A stretch of 64,000 nt of DNA from Brevibacillus massiliensis (lineage in GTDB: Bacteria; Bacillota; Bacilli; Brevibacillales; Brevibacillaceae), in the NCBI RefSeq assembly GCF_000311785.1, contig NZ_HE978541.1:111895-175894 (forward strand), read 5' to 3'. The translations under genes and the position numbers were made by a program. Below the pieces are notes generated by a model. The model had not been told where the DNA came from and searched no databases. It was given only the letters and a program-made list of their open reading frames with translations. This document shows, in pieces, positions 26,012 through 34,498 of this stretch; positions within the stretch are counted from its first letter, which is position 1; every line of letters begins with the position of its first letter.

Positions 26012-26713
26012 ATGCTGCAGGTGGAACAGATTCACACGTATTATGGAGACAGCCACGTCCTGCACGGCATCTCCCTATCCGTCGAGAAAGGGAGTTTGGC
26101 CGTGCTGCTTGGCCGCAACGGCATGGGCAAGACGACGACGATTCGTTCCATTATCGGCTTCACTGCCCCCCGGACGGGCAAAATCCGCTTTCAGGGCAAA
26201 GAGATTCAACACTTGCCGTCCTATAAAATCGCCAAGCTGGGCATCGGCTTGTCGCCCCAGGGCAGGGGGATCTTCCCCAATTTGACGGTCAAGGAAAACC
26301 TGACCGTGGCGGCCAGGGGAAGCTCAGCAGACGGCTGGACGCTGGAAAAAATATACGAACTGTTTCCCCGCTTGCGGGAGCGCTCCGCTTCGATGGGCGG
26401 CAACCTGAGCGGCGGTGAACAGCAGATGCTCTCGATCGGCAGAGCGCTGATGACCAATCCCGATCTGCTGCTTCTCGACGAGCCGTCAGAAGGGCTTTCG
26501 CCGATCATGGTGCAGGAAGTGATGGCGATCATCTCGCGGCTGAAGGCCGAGGGCTTGTCGATGCTCATGGTCGAGCAGAATATCGCGATGGCGATGGGGG
26601 TGGCCGACCGGGTGTACATTCTCAGCAAGGGGCAAGTGGTCTTTGCAGGCACTCCCAACGAGCTGCGGGCGAATGATGAAGTAAAGAGCCAATATCTCGG
26701 GATGAACCACTGA
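26012..26713 (+). CDS. livF: Branched-chain-type ABC transporter ATP-binding protein
   Basis: A 233-residue ATPase of the compact LivF type: Walker A GRNGMGKTT, signature NLSGGEQQMLSIGRAL, Walker B LLLLDEPSEGLSP and H-loop MLMVEQNIAMAM. It starts directly after the livG stop. A strong terminator follows, so the liv operon ends here even though the paa operon starts only 140 bp further on. Confidence 0.92.
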   Translation: MLQVEQIHTYYGDSHVLHGISLSVEKGSLAVLLGRNGMGKTTTIRSIIGFTAPRTGKIRFQGKEIQHLPSYKIAKLGIGLSPQGRGIFPNLTVKENLTVAARGSSADGWTLEKIYELFPRLRERSASMGGNLSGGEQQMLSIGRALMTNPDLLLLDEPSEGLSPIMVQEVMAIISRLKAEGLSMLMVEQNIAMAMGVADRVYILSKGQVVFAGTPNELRANDEVKSQYLGMNH

Positions 26714-26721
26714 TGCGGGAG

Positions 26722-26760
26722 AACCTCTTGGGTAAGAGCTGCTTACTTGAGAGGTTTTTT
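26722..26760 (+). terminator. Terminator of the liv operon
   Basis: AACCTCTTGGGTAAG, a short loop and CTTACTTGAGAGGTT form a long stem with an internal mismatch, followed by TTTTTTT. Confidence 0.9.
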
Positions 26761-26780
26761 TCTTTGCGAAAAAGAGACGC

Positions 26781-26843
26781 TTGACAGAAAACTTATAATA
26801 TTTTAGTATTACGTTAAATAGACGATAATAATAAAAACGTAAT
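26781..26843 (+). promoter_or_regulatory. paaA promoter with the 36-bp operator (best copy)
   Basis: TTGACA (26781-26786) and TAGTAT (26804-26809) at 17-bp spacing give a strong sigma-A promoter. The operator at 26808-26843 has perfect inverted 8-bp ends, ATTACGTT and AACGTAAT, 20 bp apart, plus the central ACGAT. It overlaps the -10 box and ends 12 bases before the paaA start codon. The same arrangement precedes ECH1 and ECH2. Confidence 0.72.
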
Positions 26844-26855
26844 GAGGTGGAGCGA

Positions 26856-27791
26856 ATGGAACAGGCAGCTTTGCTGAAGGAGAAGGTTCATTCAGGTTTT
26901 ATGGTCGAACGCATAGAGGACATGAACGATGAGTACCTGAAGGCGTTGAAGCAAACCTTGGTGATTGTCGGGGATACGGAATTGCTGAGCGTCCCGCCGC
27001 TCTTGACGGTCTATGACCAGGCGCCGACCTTGAACAGCAAGATTACGGCATTAGCCATTATGCAGGATGAGATCGGCCATGCCCATATTGCCTACCGATT
27101 GCTGAAGGACCTTGGCGAGGATGTCGACCAGCTTCTGTACGAACGTCCGGCCAACCGATGGAAAAATCCGTACGCCTTTGACTTTCCGCTGTCCAACTGG
27201 ATTGAACTGGGCGTCTTCAACGCATTTTTTGACCGCGCCGGCTACACGCTGCTCGGAGATGCCTTCGAACACACGTCTTACGGCCCGTGGAAGCGAGCGC
27301 TGGTCAAGGTGGATAAAGAGGAACTGTTTCACCTGCGCAACGGAGAGATCATCATGAAGGCGGCGATGGAAAATCCCGAGACGCGGGAGCAGGTGCAGCA
27401 GGCAGCCGACTGGATGTTCTTGATGGGATTGGAGTTTTTCGGCGTCGCTGACGAACTGAAAAGCCGCTCGGCGCAATTGGACTACAAATTAAAAGGCCGG
27501 ACCAACGACCAGCTTCGGCAAAAATGGCTGTCCACCTGTGTTCCGTTTTGCGAGTCGATCGGCGTAAAAGTACCGGCCCGATACGATGAGGAAGCACAGA
27601 AGTACGTCATCACGGTACCGTTCCCTTGCAAGTTTGACGTGGAAAACAAGCGCTGGCTCTTCGAACAGCCGGACACGTGGGACGGCGTCATCGCCCGCTT
27701 CAAGAAAAGAGGCCCGCTCAACGAAGAATTCGTTGCCCGCATTCAGCAGGGGGCCCACGAAATGGCCGATCTCCGAAAAGAGGTGGGATGA
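26856..27791 (+). CDS. paaA: Phenylacetyl-CoA epoxidase-like catalytic subunit PaaA
   Basis: A 311-residue di-iron oxygenase subunit. Phenylacetyl-CoA 1,2-epoxidase adds one oxygen atom to the aromatic ring of a CoA thioester. The ligand motifs are visible: a first glutamate in GDTELLS, ExxH in MQDEIGHAHIAY, and a second ExxH in VDKEELFHLRNGE. ATG 26856 follows GAGGTGG. It is the first of nine tightly packed genes. No PaaE-type reductase and no PaaK ligase are in the window, and the only CoA ligase is of the benzoate type, so the true aromatic-CoA substrate needs testing. The family call is firm. Confidence 0.9.
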   Translation: MEQAALLKEKVHSGFMVERIEDMNDEYLKALKQTLVIVGDTELLSVPPLLTVYDQAPTLNSKITALAIMQDEIGHAHIAYRLLKDLGEDVDQLLYERPANRWKNPYAFDFPLSNWIELGVFNAFFDRAGYTLLGDAFEHTSYGPWKRALVKVDKEELFHLRNGEIIMKAAMENPETREQVQQAADWMFLMGLEFFGVADELKSRSAQLDYKLKGRTNDQLRQKWLSTCVPFCESIGVKVPARYDEEAQKYVITVPFPCKFDVENKRWLFEQPDTWDGVIARFKKRGPLNEEFVARIQQGAHEMADLRKEVG

Positions 27792-28117
27792 TGGCTGAGG
27801 CGAAATTGGTGGAAAAACGCTGCTGGAAGGCCTTGAAGGAAGTGATGGACCCCGAGTTTCCCGTCAGTGTGGTCGACATGGGGTTGATCTACGGGATCGA
27901 GGAACAGGACGGAGTCGTCACGGTTACGATGACCTACACGGCCGTATCCTGTGCTTGCATGGAGTGGATCGAAGGAGATATCCGCAAGCGGCTGCTGCAG
28001 GAGGCGGGCGTGGAAGAGGTCGAGATCAACGTCGTCTGGGATCCGCCCTGGACGGTGGAGCGTCTCAGCCCGGAAGCCCGTGAAAAAATGAAGACCTGGG
28101 GGGTAAGCGCCCGATGA
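27791..28117 (+). CDS. paaD: PaaD N-terminal domain (MIP18/DUF59 family) as a separate protein
   Basis: A 108-residue protein of the DUF59/SufT family: EVMDPEFPVSVVDMGLIYGI, then VTMTYTAVSCACMEWIEGDI and VNVVWDPPW-like INVVWDPPWTVERL. In E. coli PaaD this domain is fused to a zinc ribbon and is needed for maturation of the PaaABC di-iron oxygenase. Here the protein stops after the first domain; the ribbon is encoded at 28984. The cysteines in SCACM are retained. ATG 27791 overlaps the paaA stop by one base (27788 is possible), with AGAGGTGG upstream. Confidence 0.85.
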   Translation: MAEAKLVEKRCWKALKEVMDPEFPVSVVDMGLIYGIEEQDGVVTVTMTYTAVSCACMEWIEGDIRKRLLQEAGVEEVEINVVWDPPWTVERLSPEAREKMKTWGVSAR

Positions 28118-28347
28118 ACAACAGAGTCAGCAGAAACGAGTACGACGTCTTTACGCGGATCAAACGCGGCGACAATCTCGTTCACATAGGAACAGTCGAA
28201 GCCGAGACCGATGATCTGGCCAAGGTGTACGCCACTTACATCTACGACGAGGAAGATTGGGTGGAGATGTGCGTGGTGCGCAGAGATCACATCGGATGGG
28301 TCAGACATCCGGAAGGGTTATTCAAGAAAGAGGAGGCGGGGGCATAA
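28114..28347 (+). CDS. paaB: PaaB subunit of the aromatic-CoA epoxidase
   Basis: A 77-residue protein with the PaaB pattern: EYDVFTRIKRGDNLVHIGTV, a middle helix ATYIYDEEDWVEMCVV and the end RDHIGWVRHPEGLF. PaaB bridges the PaaAC heterodimers and has no catalytic residues. Length is close to the usual 90 to 95. It overlaps both neighbours (ATGA with paaD, TAATG with paaC). Confidence 0.87.
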   Translation: MNNRVSRNEYDVFTRIKRGDNLVHIGTVEAETDDLAKVYATYIYDEEDWVEMCVVRRDHIGWVRHPEGLFKKEEAGA

Positions 28348-28994
28348 TGGCAGAGCAGACAGCAGGACTTACATCTTTGGTCAATTTGATCGAGAGAATT
28401 GCTGATAACAAGTACGTACTCGGAGATCGCTTGGTCGAGGTGGGGATTAGCGGCCCCAACCTGGAAGCGACGCTTTCCGCGATCGCCATGGCCCAGGGAG
28501 AATTAGGCCATGCCCGGCTCTTGTACAACTGGTCGTTTGACTTGAAGGGACTGAAGGGCAAGAAACCGGAGATCGCGAGCCAATCGGGAAAGGCGTTTCC
28601 CCAGGTTGTCGCGATACGGAATTGGATCGAGCTGATCGCCGCCCTCTACACGGTCAACGTCGCGCTTGAGCTGGTGCTGAAAGCGCTGCTGGAGGCCAAC
28701 CACGCAGATGTGGTGCACCGGATTCACAAGCTGCTCAAAGAACAGAAGGAACACATCATCTATTCCCGGGGCTGGGCCCAGCAGCTATTGGCGGACGGCG
28801 GAACCATCCCGGCAAGGTTTAACGAAAGCCTTGACAAGGTGCTTCCGCAAGCGGAGGCCTGGCTGCAAAGCGTGGAAGACTCGGCAGACCTCATCAGCAG
28901 CGGATATCTTCCAAGCGGGACGAACCTCGTCGCCTCGTTCCAAAAGCAAATCGCCGAATTGCGCAGCGCAAGGACGGCTGTCAATGCAGGCTGA
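28347..28994 (+). CDS. paaC: PaaC structural subunit of the aromatic-CoA epoxidase
   Basis: A 215-residue ferritin-like protein related to PaaA. E. coli PaaC binds PaaA without its own iron centre. Here one ExxH motif, AQGELGHARLLYN, is intact, while the second (KEQKEHIIYSRGW) is out of register, so a full di-iron site is unlikely. Length is somewhat below the usual 240 to 250. Start ATG 28347 overlaps the paaB stop by one base, and its end overlaps the zinc-ribbon gene by 11 bases. Confidence 0.87.
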   Translation: MAEQTAGLTSLVNLIERIADNKYVLGDRLVEVGISGPNLEATLSAIAMAQGELGHARLLYNWSFDLKGLKGKKPEIASQSGKAFPQVVAIRNWIELIAALYTVNVALELVLKALLEANHADVVHRIHKLLKEQKEHIIYSRGWAQQLLADGGTIPARFNESLDKVLPQAEAWLQSVEDSADLISSGYLPSGTNLVASFQKQIAELRSARTAVNAG

Positions 28995-29166
28995 CCGAGA
29001 TACTTCTGTCCACTGTCCCTTCTGTGACAAAACGGATGTCACGCTGATGTCCCCGTTTGGAACGGCGCAGTTGGTCCGCCAGTATTACTGCAACGTTTGC
29101 CGAAGCGTTTTTGAGTACATCAGGTGGCAGGATGAGGATACGGACAAACGCGAGGGATTCATATGA
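28984..29166 (+). CDS. PaaD C-terminal zinc-ribbon domain as a separate 60-residue protein
   Basis: A 60-residue protein with two CxxC pairs, HCPFCDKTD and YYCNVCRSVFEYIRW, around MSPFGTAQLVRQ. This is the C-terminal zinc ribbon of E. coli-type PaaD, normally fused to the DUF59 domain. Here the two parts are separated by paaB and paaC. It starts inside the end of paaC (11-base overlap) and ends in an ATGA overlap with paaH, so coupled translation makes it a genuine gene. It presumably works with the 108-residue PaaD domain in maturing the oxygenase. Confidence 0.82.
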   Translation: MQADRDTSVHCPFCDKTDVTLMSPFGTAQLVRQYYCNVCRSVFEYIRWQDEDTDKREGFI

Positions 29167-30020
29167 ACGCAAAGACAGTAGGTGTAGTCGGTTCCGGCAC
29201 GATGGGCTCGGGGATCGCGCAGGTCATCAGCCAAAGCGGCAGCAGCGTGCTTTTATACGACATCAATGAGACGGTGGTCAATCGTGCCATCGCCAAAATA
29301 AGCGGGCAGCTGGATCGCCTGCACGAGAAGGGGAAACTGTCCGAAGCCGACTGCCTTGCCGCGAAAGAGAGGATTCGCCCGGCGGTCAACCTGGTGGAAC
29401 TGCAGCATTGCGAGTTGGTGATTGAAGCAGCTCCGGAACGGCTTGAGATCAAACGCGATCTCTTTCGCCAGCTGGACGAATGCTGCCGGAGGGAGACGAT
29501 TCTCGCGACCAATACGTCCTCTTTCTCCGTGACGGAAATGGGCGGCTTCACATCGCGTGCGGAGCGCGTGGCCGGGCTGCACTTCTTTAATCCGGCGCCG
29601 CTGATGCCGCTCGTCGAGGTGATCAGGGGCATCAAGACGGCGGAAGAAACCGTCAGCTGGCTGTACCGGTTTGCCTGCGATCTCGGCAAGAGCCCGGTCA
29701 TCTGCGAAGACACTCCGGGGTTTATCGTCAACCGGGTGGCCCGCCCTTATTATAATGAAGCTTTGCGAATTCTGGGAGATCGCATAGCGACTGCGGAGCA
29801 GATCGACCGGATCATGAAAAAAGCCGGGGCTTTCCGCATGGGCCCGTTCGAGCTGCAGGATTTGATCGGCATTGACATCAACTTCTCCACGACGGAATCG
29901 GTCCACGCCGGATTTTTCGGAGACCCGCGGTTCCGACCGCATACCTATCAGCAGCGGATGATGCAGGCAGGAAAGCTGGGGAGAAAGGCGGGAGGAGGGT
30001 TTTACGACTATGACGAGTAG
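29163..30020 (+). CDS. paaH: 3-hydroxyacyl-CoA dehydrogenase
   Basis: A 285-residue NAD-dependent dehydrogenase. The Rossmann motif [14 protein letters not shown], the catalytic histidine in [16 protein letters not shown] and the C-terminal helical domain ([34 protein letters not shown]) are intact. In the paa pathway it oxidises 3-hydroxyadipyl-CoA to 3-oxoadipyl-CoA before thiolysis. ATG 29163 overlaps the zinc-ribbon stop by 4 bases and the next gene by 11. Confidence 0.92.
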   Translation: MNAKTVGVVGSGTMGSGIAQVISQSGSSVLLYDINETVVNRAIAKISGQLDRLHEKGKLSEADCLAAKERIRPAVNLVELQHCELVIEAAPERLEIKRDLFRQLDECCRRETILATNTSSFSVTEMGGFTSRAERVAGLHFFNPAPLMPLVEVIRGIKTAEETVSWLYRFACDLGKSPVICEDTPGFIVNRVARPYYNEALRILGDRIATAEQIDRIMKKAGAFRMGPFELQDLIGIDINFSTTESVHAGFFGDPRFRPHTYQQRMMQAGKLGRKAGGGFYDYDE

Positions 30021-30768
30021 AGTGCGCGTTGCGGTCGTGGGGAGCAGTTCACTTGCCGCTGCCCTGAGAGAATTATGTGCACAGGCAGATGCGGTTGAAT
30101 TGGTACCGCCAAGCGAAACGGGACATCCCAATCAGCTTGCTGCCGTGATCGAGGCGACCAATGCCGACCTCGCCGAAAAGCGGGCGAACCTGGCGGAAAT
30201 AGAGCGGCTTGCGGGAGCGGAGACGCTGATCTTGTCCTCGGTACTGGGTGTGACCGCGACGCAGTCAGCCTCTTGGCTGAAGCACCCGTCCAGGCTGGTT
30301 GGCTTCGCGGCATTTGCTCCGCTCAAAAAAACGGAATTGATCGAGCTTGCCCCGGCCCTACAGACAGACCCGATCTACCTCGAGCAGGCGCGAGCTGTGC
30401 TCGGCAGCATCGGAAAAGAGACGGAAACCGTGGAAGACGAGGTGGGGTTGGTCTTTCCGCGCATCCTCGCGCTGATCGTCAATGAAGCCGCTTTCACGCT
30501 GATGGAGCGAACCGCCTCGGCGGAAGATATCGACATGGCGATGCAAAAGGGAACCAATTATCCGCAGGGACCGCTGGCCTGGGCTGATGAAATCGGCTTG
30601 GACGATATCTATGCCGTCCTGTCCGGCCTGCATCGGGATCTGGGCGAAGACCGATACCGCCCTGCCCCGCTGGTGCGGAAACTGGTTCACGCCGGGTGGC
30701 TGGGCCAAAAGACGGGCAGAGGATTCTATCGCTATCAAAGACAGGAAAACAGGGAGCCGGTAGTATGA
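30010..30768 (+). CDS. 3-hydroxyacyl-CoA dehydrogenase paralogue lacking active-site residues
   Basis: A 252-residue protein with the overall PaaH layout but with key residues gone. The nucleotide-binding loop is [11 protein letters not shown] instead of GxGxMG, and the segment aligned with GLHFFNPAP reads [10 protein letters not shown], so the catalytic histidine and the following asparagine are missing. The C-terminal half is well kept ([19 protein letters not shown] and [13 protein letters not shown], with KTGRGFYRY at the end). It is coupled by overlap to both paaH and paaJ, so it is surely expressed. A structural or regulatory partner of PaaH, or a CoA-ester binding protein, is plausible; dehydrogenase activity is doubtful. 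Confidence 0.8.
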   Translation: MTSRVRVAVVGSSSLAAALRELCAQADAVELVPPSETGHPNQLAAVIEATNADLAEKRANLAEIERLAGAETLILSSVLGVTATQSASWLKHPSRLVGFAAFAPLKKTELIELAPALQTDPIYLEQARAVLGSIGKETETVEDEVGLVFPRILALIVNEAAFTLMERTASAEDIDMAMQKGTNYPQGPLAWADEIGLDDIYAVLSGLHRDLGEDRYRPAPLVRKLVHAGWLGQKTGRGFYRYQRQENREPVV

Positions 30769-31976
30769 GAGAAGCGGTAATTGTTGATGCAGTACGCACT
30801 CCGATCGGGCGTTACAACGGTTCGCTCCAAGGTGTTCGCGCCGATGATCTGGCCGCCAAGGTGATTGCCGAGGTGGTCAGGCGCAATCAGCTTGATCCCG
30901 GCCTGATCGACGACGTCTACTTCGGATGTGCCAATCAGGGGGGAGAAGACAATCGCAACGTCGCGCGGATGGCCCTGCTCCTGGCAGGCGTTCCGGAGAC
31001 GGTCCCGGGTGTCACTGTAAACCGTCTGTGCGCCTCCGGACTGGAGGCGATCAACCAGGCGGCAGCCGCCATCCGGGCGGATATCGGCGACGTGTTCATC
31101 GCGGGCGGGACAGAGAGTATGACGAGAGCCCCGTACGTGATGATGAAACCGCAGTTTAGCGGCGAGCGGGGCAATCAGACCCTCTACGATACGACGCTGG
31201 GCTGGCGGCTGGTCAATCCCGAACTGGCCCGCATGTATCCGCCGATCAGCCTGGGCGAGACGGCGGAAAACGTGGCGGAGCGCTGCGGCATCTCCCGCCG
31301 GGAACAAGATGAGTTTGCCCTGGCCAGCCAGGAGAAAGCGGCAGCCGCCATCAGAGCGGGGCGGTTTCGGGATGAGATCGTACCGGTCGAGGTGCGCCAA
31401 GGCAAAAACGTGGTCCTGTTTGACACCGATGAACATCCCAGACCGGAGACGACGCTGGAAAAGCTGTCCAAGCTGCAGCCCGCTTTTAAAGCGAACGGCA
31501 CGGTTACAGCGGGCAATTCTTCCGGGATCAACGATGGCGCCAGCGCCGTACTCGTGATGGAGCGGGAGACGGCACTTAGGCTGGGCTATACGCCGATCGC
31601 CCGGATCGTCACCTGGGCAGTCGCCGGCGTCGATCCGGCCTACATGGGGATCGGACCGGTGCCCGCCGTCAGGAAAGCGCTGCAAAAAGCCGGACTTTCC
31701 GAGAACCAGCTCGATTTGATCGAAATCAATGAAGCGTTTGCCTCCCAAGCGGCAGCGTGCATCAAAGAGCTTGGGCTGCCGCTGGATAAGGTAAATGTGA
31801 ATGGCGGGGCGATCGCTTTGGGCCATCCGCTCGGATGCAGCGGCGCCCGGATCGTCACGACGATGGTGCACGAGATGAAACGAAGAGACTGCCGCTACAG
31901 TCTGGCGACGATGTGTGTCGGAGTCGGACAGGGAATTGCCACGATCATCGAAAAATGGCAAGCGGCTTGCCAATAA
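30765..31976 (+). CDS. paaJ: 3-oxoadipyl-CoA/acetyl-CoA thiolase
   Basis: A 403-residue thiolase. The acyl-binding cysteine lies in [14 protein letters not shown], the second active-site segment is [17 protein letters not shown] and the C-terminal CVGVGQG carries the proton-transfer cysteine. In aromatic pathways it splits 3-oxoadipyl-CoA to succinyl-CoA and acetyl-CoA. ATG 30765 overlaps the dehydrogenase paralogue stop by 4 bases. Length and motifs are standard for PaaJ/PcaF. Confidence 0.9.
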   Translation: MREAVIVDAVRTPIGRYNGSLQGVRADDLAAKVIAEVVRRNQLDPGLIDDVYFGCANQGGEDNRNVARMALLLAGVPETVPGVTVNRLCASGLEAINQAAAAIRADIGDVFIAGGTESMTRAPYVMMKPQFSGERGNQTLYDTTLGWRLVNPELARMYPPISLGETAENVAERCGISRREQDEFALASQEKAAAAIRAGRFRDEIVPVEVRQGKNVVLFDTDEHPRPETTLEKLSKLQPAFKANGTVTAGNSSGINDGASAVLVMERETALRLGYTPIARIVTWAVAGVDPAYMGIGPVPAVRKALQKAGLSENQLDLIEINEAFASQAAACIKELGLPLDKVNVNGGAIALGHPLGCSGARIVTTMVHEMKRRDCRYSLATMCVGVGQGIATIIEKWQAACQ

Positions 31977-31998
31977 CCACCAATCGGGAGGTATGGAC

Positions 31999-33477
31999 GT
32001 GTTAAAAGATTACTATCAACTCTTCATCAACGGCAAATACGAAGACAGCAGCAGCGGTGAGTTTTTTGAAACGCACAACCCCGCGACGGGCGAAGTCCTG
32101 GCCCGGGTCGCAAAAGCCACCAAGGCAGATGTCGACAAGGCTGTCGCCGCTGCCAGAGAGGCATTCGAAAACGGCAAGTGGTCGAAGTACACGGCGGCAA
32201 GACGCGCTCGTGTATTGAACAAGATCGCCGACATCATGCGCAGCAAGCTGGCCGACCTGATCCGCCTGGAAGTGCTGAACAGCGGGAAGACGGTCGATGC
32301 CGCCAAGGGGCAAATCAACCAGGCGATCGAGGACTTTGAATTTTACGCTGCTGCCGCCTTGACCCTGCGCGGCGATACCAACCCGGTGCCGAACGGATTT
32401 TTCAACTACACCGTCAAAGAGCCGGTAGGCGTCTGCGGCCAGATCATCCCGTGGAACTACCCGCTGATGATGGCTGCCTGGAAGGTAGCGCCCGCACTGG
32501 CGGCCGGCTGCACGATCGTCTTGAAACCGGCCAGCCTGACCCCGATCACGGCGTACGTGTTAGCCGATATTTGCCATGAAGCCGGCGTGCCGGAAGGCGT
32601 GATCAACGTGATCACCGGCAGCGGTTCCGAGATCGGCCCTTATATGACAGAACATCCCGGCATCGACAAAATCGCCTTTACCGGGGAGACGGAGACCGGG
32701 AAGGATATCATGTCCCGCGCTTCTGCCACGTTGAAACGGGTTACGCTGGAATTGGGCGGCAAATCGCCGAGCATCGTCTTTGACGACTGCGACCTTGAAG
32801 GCGCCGTTGACGGCTCTTTGTACGGCATTTTCTACAACACCGGACAATCCTGCGAAGCCCGCTCCCGCTTGTTTGTCCATGAGAAGATCTACGACCAGTT
32901 TATGGAAAAATTTGTAGAAAAGGCGAAGCGGCTGCGCGTAGGCGACCCGTTTGCCGAAGGCACACACATGGGAGCGGTGATTTCCGCCGGTCACGAACAG
33001 GTGATAGACAGTTACGTAAAACTGGCCGTAGAGGAAGGGGCAGAGGTGCTCTACGGAGGGAAGCGGCCGGAAGGGCCCGAGTTTGAAAAGGGGCATTGGT
33101 ACATGCCGACGATCATCGGCAACGTCACCAATAATATGCGGGTAGCGCAGGAAGAGATTTTCGGGCCGGTGGTAGTCGTGATCAAATTCAGTGACGAAAA
33201 AGATGTCATTCGCCAGGCGAACGATTCGATTTTCGGATTGGGGTCCGCTGTTTGGACCAAGGACCACGGCAAGGCACACCGCGTCGCCGCCGCGATTCGC
33301 GCCGGAATCGTCATGGTCAATTCTCCGATCTCGGCATTTCCGGGAACGCCGTTCGGCGGATACAAGCAGTCAGGCTTTGGACGCGAACTCTGTCTCGAGA
33401 CGCTAAACCTCTACACCGAGACGAAGAGCGTCATCTCCTATACGGGCAGCCGTCCGCTCAACCTGTTCGGCCTGTAA
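31999..33477 (+). CDS. Aldehyde dehydrogenase
   Basis: A 492-residue NAD(P)-dependent aldehyde dehydrogenase. The glutamate motif LELGGKSP, the nucleophilic cysteine in TGQSCEARSR and the C-terminal PFGGYKQSGFGRE are present. GTG 31999 is the likely start because GGGAGG is 7 bases before it; ATG 31993 would sit one base after that box. In this operon it probably oxidises the semialdehyde formed on ring opening, the job done by the PaaZ dehydrogenase domain. There is no fused MaoC hydratase domain, so the ring-opening step must be provided by another protein. Confidence 0.88.
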   Translation: MLKDYYQLFINGKYEDSSSGEFFETHNPATGEVLARVAKATKADVDKAVAAAREAFENGKWSKYTAARRARVLNKIADIMRSKLADLIRLEVLNSGKTVDAAKGQINQAIEDFEFYAAAALTLRGDTNPVPNGFFNYTVKEPVGVCGQIIPWNYPLMMAAWKVAPALAAGCTIVLKPASLTPITAYVLADICHEAGVPEGVINVITGSGSEIGPYMTEHPGIDKIAFTGETETGKDIMSRASATLKRVTLELGGKSPSIVFDDCDLEGAVDGSLYGIFYNTGQSCEARSRLFVHEKIYDQFMEKFVEKAKRLRVGDPFAEGTHMGAVISAGHEQVIDSYVKLAVEEGAEVLYGGKRPEGPEFEKGHWYMPTIIGNVTNNMRVAQEEIFGPVVVVIKFSDEKDVIRQANDSIFGLGSAVWTKDHGKAHRVAAAIRAGIVMVNSPISAFPGTPFGGYKQSGFGRELCLETLNLYTETKSVISYTGSRPLNLFGL

Positions 33478-33515
33478 GCGCCCTGTGGAAGCGAAAAAAT
33501 TCAAAAACGATCCAA

Positions 33516-33577
33516 TTGCAAAAATCGGTAGAGTATTATATATTATGTTATACAGACGTTAGTTTAAAAAACATATT
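33516..33577 (+). promoter_or_regulatory. ECH2 promoter with the 36-bp operator
   Basis: TTGCAA (33516-33521), 17 bp, TATATT (33539-33544). The operator at 33542-33577 has ends ATTATGTT and AACATATT 20 bp apart and the central ACGTT. Geometry relative to the -10 box is the same as at ECH1, so ECH2 has its own switch although it follows the paa operon. Confidence 0.68.
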
Positions 33578-33603
33578 ATGATAAATCAGAGGAGGAACAA
33601 AAC

Positions 33604-34380
33604 ATGTCACTTCTTACTTTGAAAAAAGAAAACGGGATTGCCGAAATTCACCTGCACGTCAACAAGACCAACTCGTACAACCTGGACTTCTACAAGGAAT
33701 TGAATGCCGCGATCGACGATATCCGCTTTGACAACGACATGAAAGTGGCGATCCTGATGAGCGATATGCCGAAGTTTTTCTCTGCAGGAGCCGACATCAA
33801 CTTCCTCAAAGCAGCCGAACCGCGTTTCAAGACGCAATTCTGCCTGTTCTGCAACGAGACATTGGATAAAATGGCCCGCTCCCCGCAAATTTTCATCGCC
33901 TGCCTGGAAGGCCATACCGTCGGCGGCGGACTGGAGATGGCACTGGGCTGCGACCTGCGTTTCATGGGTGACGACTCCGGCAAAATCGGTCTTCCGGAAG
34001 TGTCGCTCGGCGTGCTCGCCGGTACGGGCGGCACCCAGCGGCTGGCTCGCCTGATCGGGTATTCCCGGGCGCTCGACATGAACATTACCGGCAAGACGAT
34101 CAGCCCGCAGGAAGCAAAAGAAATCGGTCTGGTAAATGACGTGTTCCCGCAGGCCGAAACCCGTGAAAGAGTGCTGGAATACGCGAGAAATATCGTGAAT
34201 AGCGCAACGTACGCCGTCTCCAACATCAAGCTGTCCATCATGAACGGCAAAGAGATGCCGCTCAACGTCGCGATCCGCTACGAAGGCGAGCTGCAAAACC
34301 TGTTGTTCCGCTCCGAGGACGCGAAAGAGGGCTTGAGCGCTTTCCTGGAAAAACGCGCGGCGGATTGGAAAGGCGTGTAA
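33604..34380 (+). CDS. Enoyl-CoA hydratase/isomerase family protein (ECH2)
   Basis: A 258-residue crotonase with both glutamates (GGGLEMALGCD, GLPEVSLG) and FFSAGADI intact. It is the near-twin of ECH1, differing at about 8 of 253 aligned residues, while third codon positions have drifted widely. ATG 33604 follows AGAGGAGG. It is bounded by its own promoter-operator and terminator, unlike the packed genes before it. It may hydrate the dehydroadipyl-CoA intermediate or isomerise the epoxide as PaaG does; sequence does not settle which. Confidence 0.88.
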   Translation: MSLLTLKKENGIAEIHLHVNKTNSYNLDFYKELNAAIDDIRFDNDMKVAILMSDMPKFFSAGADINFLKAAEPRFKTQFCLFCNETLDKMARSPQIFIACLEGHTVGGGLEMALGCDLRFMGDDSGKIGLPEVSLGVLAGTGGTQRLARLIGYSRALDMNITGKTISPQEAKEIGLVNDVFPQAETRERVLEYARNIVNSATYAVSNIKLSIMNGKEMPLNVAIRYEGELQNLLFRSEDAKEGLSAFLEKRAADWKGV

Positions 34381-34412
34381 CGCAAGCAGCGCTACCTTTT
34401 CTTACCTCTTTG

Positions 34413-34453
34413 TGGCAATATCGGCTATGCGAATGGCCGATATTGTCATTTTT
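34413..34453 (+). terminator. Terminator after ECH2
   Basis: TGGCAATATCGGC, a loop and GCCGATATTGTCA followed by TTTTT. The stem core GCAATATCGGC also occurs, with changes, after ECH1. Confidence 0.88.
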
Positions 34454-34498
34454 CGCGGGTTCACATGATAGATATCCCAACGCGAAGGAGTGGCTGAA

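Noticed and set aside
26856-27791. PaaA as benzoyl-CoA epoxidase BoxB
   Set aside because: The protein is 311 residues, with PaaB, PaaC and PaaD partners; BoxB is much longer and acts with BoxA. The family is PaaA even if the substrate is open.
30735-31973. A 412-codon minus-strand open frame over paaJ
   Set aside because: Antisense shadow caused by G/C-rich third positions of the thiolase gene.
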